From positions 51,147,755 through 51,211,754 of the forward strand of contig NC_053048.1 of NCBI RefSeq assembly GCF_003473485.1: DNA of 64,000 bases. Direction: 5' to 3'. The stretch comes from Medicago truncatula. Its lineage: Eukaryota; Streptophyta; Magnoliopsida; Fabales; Fabaceae. A program made the translations under genes and the position numbers. The notes beneath the pieces are model-generated. The model was not told the origin of the DNA. It saw only the letters and a program-made list of their open reading frames with translations, and ran no database searches. Every line of letters starts with the position of its first letter. Position 1 is the stretch's first letter. Of this stretch, positions 59,109 through 64,000 are shown one piece after another.

Positions 59109-60853
59109 TGTAACGCCTTATTTAATTATTTTGGTTGAATTAGAAATAAGGAGAGTTGTGTGGATTTAATTAAATAATTAGGAGTTAAGTTAAGGGATTA
59201 GAAAATTGAGAAGTCAGAAAAACAGTTTTACGTAAATATAAGTTTTTGGGAGAAAAGCCAAGGTAGCCAGGTGAAGAACCGGAGAGATTGTAGAGCTTTG
59301 TTCGTCTAAATTAAGGTAATGGTGAGGCTAACTTTCAATAATTATAGTGTATGTAAATTCTGAAATTGATTTAACATGAGGGTTGTTCTTGATTTTGGGA
59401 ATTGGGAATTAGGTTTTCCATTGTTGAGTTCGATTAGAAAAGTGTAGAAACCATGACAATTGTGTTAAGAATTGATGTTCAGGTTGTAGAATAATCATAG
59501 GTTAAGTTTCCTATCAAATGTGGGATTTGGGTAGATGAAATTCAGTTTTTTTGGATGTGCAGAAATCATAACAGCAAGGGAAAAACTCGCTAGGAGTTCG
59601 CTATTGGCGAAACCTCCTGTAACAATTTTGCTATTAGCTAACTTTTCGCCATTAGCGAAATTGCTCAGTGGCAGCATACCCTATTTTATGTTATTGCGTC
59701 TTTTTCACACGTTTCTGTTTTGAATTGGCCTTTGGTGTAAACATGAAAGTTGTAGATAATTGCGTTAGCTTTTCAATGGCTTTGGTTTGACTTGAAAATG
59801 ATTTTTGGTTTTTGAGATATGATGAATTATTATGTGAATATATACTACGTTGATGAATTTCGTTGTTAAGAGTCGTCCTATCATAGTTGACCAAGTTGTG
59901 GAGTAAGTCATAATTATTTATGCACAGTTGTCGTTGTCGTTGTCGTTGTCTACGTTGTCGTTGATGTTGCTGAGTTGTATGTTGATATACACAAAGTTGA
60001 GTTCATTGCATACTCATAAACCGTTGAGGGCTTATGCCCTGTGAATGCTTAGTCATTCAAATATGTTGAAAAATTGTTGGGGGCTCATGCCCTGTGAATG
60101 CTAGTTCATTCAAAACCGTTGAGGGCTTATGCCACGTGAATGCCTTGTCATTCAACACGTTGATTTTAAGTTGAGGGCTCATGCCCTATGAATGCTAGTT
60201 CATTCAAAATTGTTGAGGGCTCATGCCCTGTGAATGTTCGTTCATTCAAACCCGTTGAAATGGTACCACATGCATGCTGCATTGTCGCATTAGTCGTGTC
60301 GTTGCATAGCCGTTGTTGTTGGTTGAGTTGTCGGTGTTGTTGTTGTTGATGAAGTATGAAACATTACTGTTGAATATCTGTTGTTAATTATGTTGTTAGA
60401 TACAGTTGATGATTTATATATCTATTATTTTTGTTTGTGAATTTCACCCATTCTGCTTGAAAATTGTTGTCTTTGCATGGGTAACTTGCAGGTGACTAAG
60501 AATAGTTGCAGTCGTGAGTGGATTCTCTCATGTGTGTCTTAGGTGCTCTGATAGGTAACGGGATGAGAATTTTGTTGTTGCTTTCTATTCCTTACGTATT
60601 ATTCTATGAACTTTCATGAACATGTTGTTGGAATAAATTTTATGAGATTTTACGTTGAGGCATGTGTGCCAAAGTTGTTTAAATGTTGAATAATTTCCGC
60701 TGCGTTGTAATAAATGATATGTTATTGAAGTTGAATAATAAATAGTAATTTTATTCTATTATGATTTTATGAAAAGCAGTGTGACATTACATATATGTTG
60801 AAATACTCTGATTTTATGTACGATTTACATTGTTGGGAATAGAGGGTGTTACA
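59109..60853. mobile_element. Large solo LTR (1,745 bp)
   Basis: Begins TGTAACGCC and ends GGTGTTACA (TG...CA with a short terminal inversion), flanked by the 5-bp duplication TAAAC (59104-59108 and 60854-60858). No internal retrotransposon genes are attached, so it is a solo LTR, left by recombination between two LTRs. The termini recall Ty3/gypsy-type elements. It contains a five-unit tandem repeat at 60023-60252. Confidence 0.82.
60023..60252. repeat. Tandem repeat inside the solo LTR
   Basis: Five copies of a unit of about 41 bp, GTTGAGGGCTYATGCCCTGT followed by GAATGCTAGTTCATTCAAA, at variable spacing (41-55 bp). Each unit has two small inverted repeats (GGGC-TTAT-GCCC and TGAATG-N6-CATTCA). 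Confidence 0.8.
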
Positions 60854-61002
60854 TAAACTACCAAATTATAATATTCAACTGTTGAAAACGCAGATGGCGA
60901 TTCACTGTTACATGGTGAAGTGACAATTCATTGTATTCAAAAATTAACATTGAGCACATGCATCCTCTCATTCTTCTCGTTCTCTCACCCTTCCTTCTTC
61001 AT

Positions 61003-61035
61003 CGAGAGAGAGAGAGAGAGAGAGAGAGTGTGTGT

Positions 61036-61066
<31 letters not shown>

Positions 61067-61078
61067 GGGGGTGTGTGT
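61003..61078. repeat. Compound microsatellite (GA)n(GT)n(G)n(GT)n
   Basis: GA repeats, then GT repeats, then a run of about 22 G, then GTGTGTGT. The length of the G run is likely to be unreliable in any assembly. Confidence 0.9.
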
Positions 61079-62400
61079 ATTAGGCACAAATTGGAGGAGA
61101 GGGAATGAGGGGAAGAAGAGGGTCAAATTTTTTTTAAAAAAAGTTTTGGAATCCTAAGTGAGGTGATGGTCGATGGTGGGTTGTACCTAACAACAACAAT
61201 CAAATCTTATATCATTAAGTGAGGTTGACTATTTGTATCAAACAATGTCATCACATTCTAACACAAATCTCACAGTTTTTTTAGATCTTCATCAGTCAGT
61301 AGTGATTTGAATACCCTTCATCTACTCTACTTTCCTCAATACATAATCCATTAATCTTCTCTCTACATGTTCATGCCACAGTACCACCAAAAGGCATGTT
61401 AATGATTTGGAATGAGAGTCACCTTGGTCAGATTTCATAGTTTCTAGGGATTGAATGATGACACATCATCTTACGTTATTTTCAGCATGTTTTTCAATCA
61501 TTTTATTAGCAATTTGAGTCAATAAAGAAGAGTTTTTGAGAAGTTGTTCATAGTTTAGGGGATATTTTATAACGTTTACATATCAAGTTGTGTAATTTTT
61601 GTTCTTCCTTAAACGAAGCGATTCATTTGAAGTTTTTTTATTGTAAAATCATGTAATTCAACAAATTAAGACACCTCGTGAAAAATGAAAGACATGAAAT
61701 GAAGATTCAAGAGGCCTACAAAGAGATTACAAGTTGAGAGAATTTTGTCCCAAGTCCTAAGACAAGCTCGGAAGAAAAAGCACTCAAAAAGACGAAGAAA
61801 AAGGCTAAAAACACATTGGGAGCTGAAGTAATGTGTCACATGTGTGTCAAAGAGAGTATAGCAACTCTGTTTATAGAACTCACGCGTGGTGCGCGTGCGG
61901 TAGAGTATTGCAACTCTGTTTATAGGACTCACGCGTGGCGCGCGTGCAGTTCTAGAAAAAGCAGCTAAATGTTGTTTTTTTCTATTTGGGCTTGGGGGAA
62001 AAGCTCGGTTTTTCAACTCATAACTAGCTGAAAACTTGCCTATAAATATAAAATATTTCATTCACAAATTCTTATTCACAATTTAACGATTCAAAAAAAA
62101 AAAAAGACAATCGCTATAAACATCAATTTAAGAGTCTCTCATCAACCTTTGTTCTTATTGTATGTTTTATTTATTTTATAATTTGTTTTTAGCTGCGATA
62201 AATAACTAAACACTTATTAATTAAAGGTTCTAAGATGAAATATTTTAAGATTTATTTAATTTTTGTATGCAAAAAGACTTAATTTCACAAATTCTAGGGA
62301 AGCATGCTTATTTATGAGAAATTTGCGCTAAGCATAAAGTGAAATTTCCTACACAAGCAAGCAGCAGGCATAGGAACACAACAACAGTACATAGGTAAAA
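61079..62400. other. Spacer upstream of the GDP-fucose synthase gene
   Basis: Holds a 56-bp-spaced direct repeat (61857-61952; unit 'tagcaactctgtttata(g)aactcacgcgtgg(t/c)gcgcgtgc'). A TATA-like 'cctataaatataaaa' lies at 62039. No gene recognised before the fucose synthase leader. Confidence 0.4.
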
Positions 62401-62817
62401 AACAATCGAGGAGGGTGCAGTGCAGGAAACTCCCTTCCATAAAATCCGTTCTCTTGTTCCCTAACAACTCTCAACCTCACTCTCTCATCTCATCTGCGAC
62501 CAACAGGTTAGTAGCTGATTCGATCTGCCAGAATCCTTTCAGATCTGACCTTCCACCACCGGAGTCCGATTCCCCGGAGTTTCATTCACCCGTTGGATCG
62601 GATTCTCTTTTACCCACAAACCCATTTCACTTCCTTTGTCTAGCTTCAAGTTTTAGGTAAACTTTCGATTTTTCCTTCACCCCTTTTGTTGTTTCGTCAT
62701 TTTAGAAGTGGGTTTTTGTTAAATTTTGAAATGGTGAAAGCAATTTGATTTTTTTTTTCTTTTCAGGATTTCATTTGGAATTTTGAAGTTGGAAGAGCTT
62801 TGTAGCAATTCTCAAAT
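62400..62817 (+). promoter_or_regulatory. 5' leader of the GDP-L-fucose synthase gene, with leader intron
   Basis: Likely 5' UTR up to 62656 (TTTTAG|GTAAAC), an intron of about 110 bp ending TTTCAG at 62766, then 51 bp to the ATG. The CT-rich stretch CTCTCAACCTCACTCTCTCA (from 62468) suits a plant leader. The transcription start is not determined. Confidence 0.55.
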
Positions 62818-64000
62818 ATGGGAAGCCAAAACGGTAAGGGTTATTGTTCTTCTCTTCATTCATGCGTTTCAACTGTTTGATTATATTTTTTGAAAATTGT
62901 AACTGTTTTGAAATACTAACTTGAATTGAAAATATAATATTAATCTCCATAGCACCCATGCTTTTGATCAAAGACATTGTGTCCAACACAACTTCAACCA
63001 ATGTGATTACATTAAATGTTATTTTCTCAAACGACTACCGGTGACAGTGTGTTGGTGCCAGTGTCGTGTCTGTGTTTAGTTGATAGAATATTCTAAAGCA
63101 CTCGCTTTTGAAAGGATTTGAACTAATTGTGCCACAATTGAGCGTTTTTTTCAAATCACTACGTAGACACCATACAACGTCTCACTCTCCGAGGTAGCCC
63201 TTGAGTTCATTTGCTTTTGGTTTAATATGGTATCAATAGGTATAGATGTTTTTCCAGTTTGTAGGTCCTGATTATAAGTTCTCGTTGACCACAACCTATA
63301 CGAACTACGCTATCTTTTGCTTTTAACATGCAGAATTTTACTAGATTCAAAGGTGGTTGTTTAGATGAATCATAGTGATCCAAGAGTCAATAACAATGCT
63401 AACTCATTCTGGCAAAAATTCTTGCCCTAAAAAAAGAAGAGAGAGAGAGAGAGAATTATTTTTATTGGACTTCTAATATCTGATTTTTTTTATTTTTTAT
63501 TTTTTGTGTGTATATGCAGCAGCAGCATTTTTTGATTATAAATCTGCCAAGGTTTTTGTTTCCGGTCATCGAGGTCTTGTTGGTTCGGCCATTGTTCGCA
63601 AGCTGACTCAACTCGGGTTCACAAATCTAATCTTGAGAACTCATACGGAGCTTGATCTCACTCGACAATCTGATGTTGAAGCCTTCTTTGCATCCACGAA
63701 GCCTGAGTTTGTCATTGTAGCTGCTGCCAAAGTTGGTGGTATCCATGCCAACAACACCTATCCTGCTGATTTCATTGCCATCAACCTCCAGATCCAGACC
63801 AATGTCATTGATTCTGCTTATCGCAATGGTGCTAAAAAGCTTTTGTTTTTGGGTTCCTCTTGCATTTACCCTAAATTTGCACCTCAACCAATCCCTGAAG
63901 ATGCTTTGCTTACTGGCCCCTTAGAGCCCACAAATGAATGGTATGCCATTGCCAAGATTGCCGGGATCAAAATGTGTCAAGCATACAGAATTCAGCACAA
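62818..64000 (+). CDS. GDP-L-fucose synthase, N-terminal part (runs off the window)
   Basis: Epimerase-reductase that converts GDP-4-keto-6-deoxy-D-mannose to GDP-L-fucose with NADPH, in the cytosol, for cell-wall and glycoprotein fucosylation. Exon 1 is 62818-62833 (ATG GGA AGC CAA AAC G|GTAAGG). Exon 2 starts at 63520 after TATGCAG and is open to the window end, with phases matching to give [16 protein letters not shown]. The short-chain dehydrogenase fold is clear: NADP-binding [34 protein letters not shown], the catalytic Ser in GSSCIYPK, and the Tyr-X3-Lys pair in [10 protein letters not shown]. This is the plant GER type. About 166 residues are visible. Confidence 0.95.
62834..63519 (+). 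other. Intron 1 of the GDP-L-fucose synthase gene
   Basis: 686 bp. Contains a repeat piece at 62955-63080 related to 41930-42125 and a (GA)n tract at 63438-63453. Donor GTAAGG, acceptor TATGCAG. Confidence 0.8.

Noticed and set aside
60023-60252. CRISPR-like array
   Set aside because: Eukaryotic context, irregular spacing, no unique spacers; it is a minisatellite in an LTR.
61666-62061. 131-codon minus-strand frame
   Set aside because: Spans the direct repeat at 61857-61952; no domain recognised, likely non-coding.
63627-63887. Minus-strand frame over the fucose synthase exon
   Set aside because: Shadow of the plus-strand GDP-L-fucose synthase coding exon.

Overview
The window is nuclear DNA from a flowering plant. 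Genes are split by AT-rich GT-AG introns, the spacers are full of MITE-like foldbacks, LINEs and LTR remnants, and one block is a decayed piece of plastid ndhD. The gene set and the foldbacks with 'agtccct/ggtccct' arms suggest a legume, probably Medicago-like. That assignment is inference, because no species-diagnostic sequence was compared.

Layout. 1-2098 (+): 3' end of a LUMINIDEPENDENS (LD) flowering-time gene. About 8.4-9.0 kb (-): a box C/D snoRNA cluster with a telo-box/TATA/site II promoter; two members carry antisense elements I can match to 18S and 25S rRNA. 9149-10416: a Mutator-like element (9-bp target duplication) carrying a broken DUF761 gene fragment. 11.4-13.9 kb (-): a LINE-type coding remnant interrupted by a solo LTR (717 bp, 5-bp duplication) and a hAT-type MITE (380 bp, 8-bp duplication). 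14.0-14.5 kb (-): a decayed copy of the 3' end of the IDD gene. 14.6-17.6 kb (-): an 11-exon plastid-type serine hydroxymethyltransferase pseudogene. 18.3-21.2 kb (-): an intact INDETERMINATE DOMAIN (IDD) zinc-finger transcription factor. 21.2-28.2 kb: gene-poor, with RNase H-like fragments and a MULE-like foldback. 28.2-34.5 kb (+): a nearly full-length but broken L1-type LINE carrying its own hAT MITE. 35.9-37.5 kb: a foldback element containing the ndhD fragment. 37.8-41.8 kb (-): a SANT-domain protein with DLN (EAR-type) motifs. 46.5-52.3 kb (-): a complete HAK/KUP potassium transporter, closest to the HAK5 type. 53-61 kb: MITEs and a 1,745-bp solo LTR. 62.4-64 kb (+): the start of a GDP-L-fucose synthase gene that runs off the window.

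The genes do not form one pathway. Flowering control (LD), nuclear transcription (IDD, SANT/DLN protein), rRNA methylation guides (snoRNAs), K+ uptake (HAK) and GDP-fucose synthesis (GER) are unrelated neighbours, as is usual in a plant genome. I found no convincing new multi-gene system. The observations most worth checking are the snoRNA cluster with its possible orphan third member, the ndhD insertion inside a foldback, the two gene-fragment-carrying MULE-like elements, and the tandem-repeat/DLN architecture of the SANT protein.
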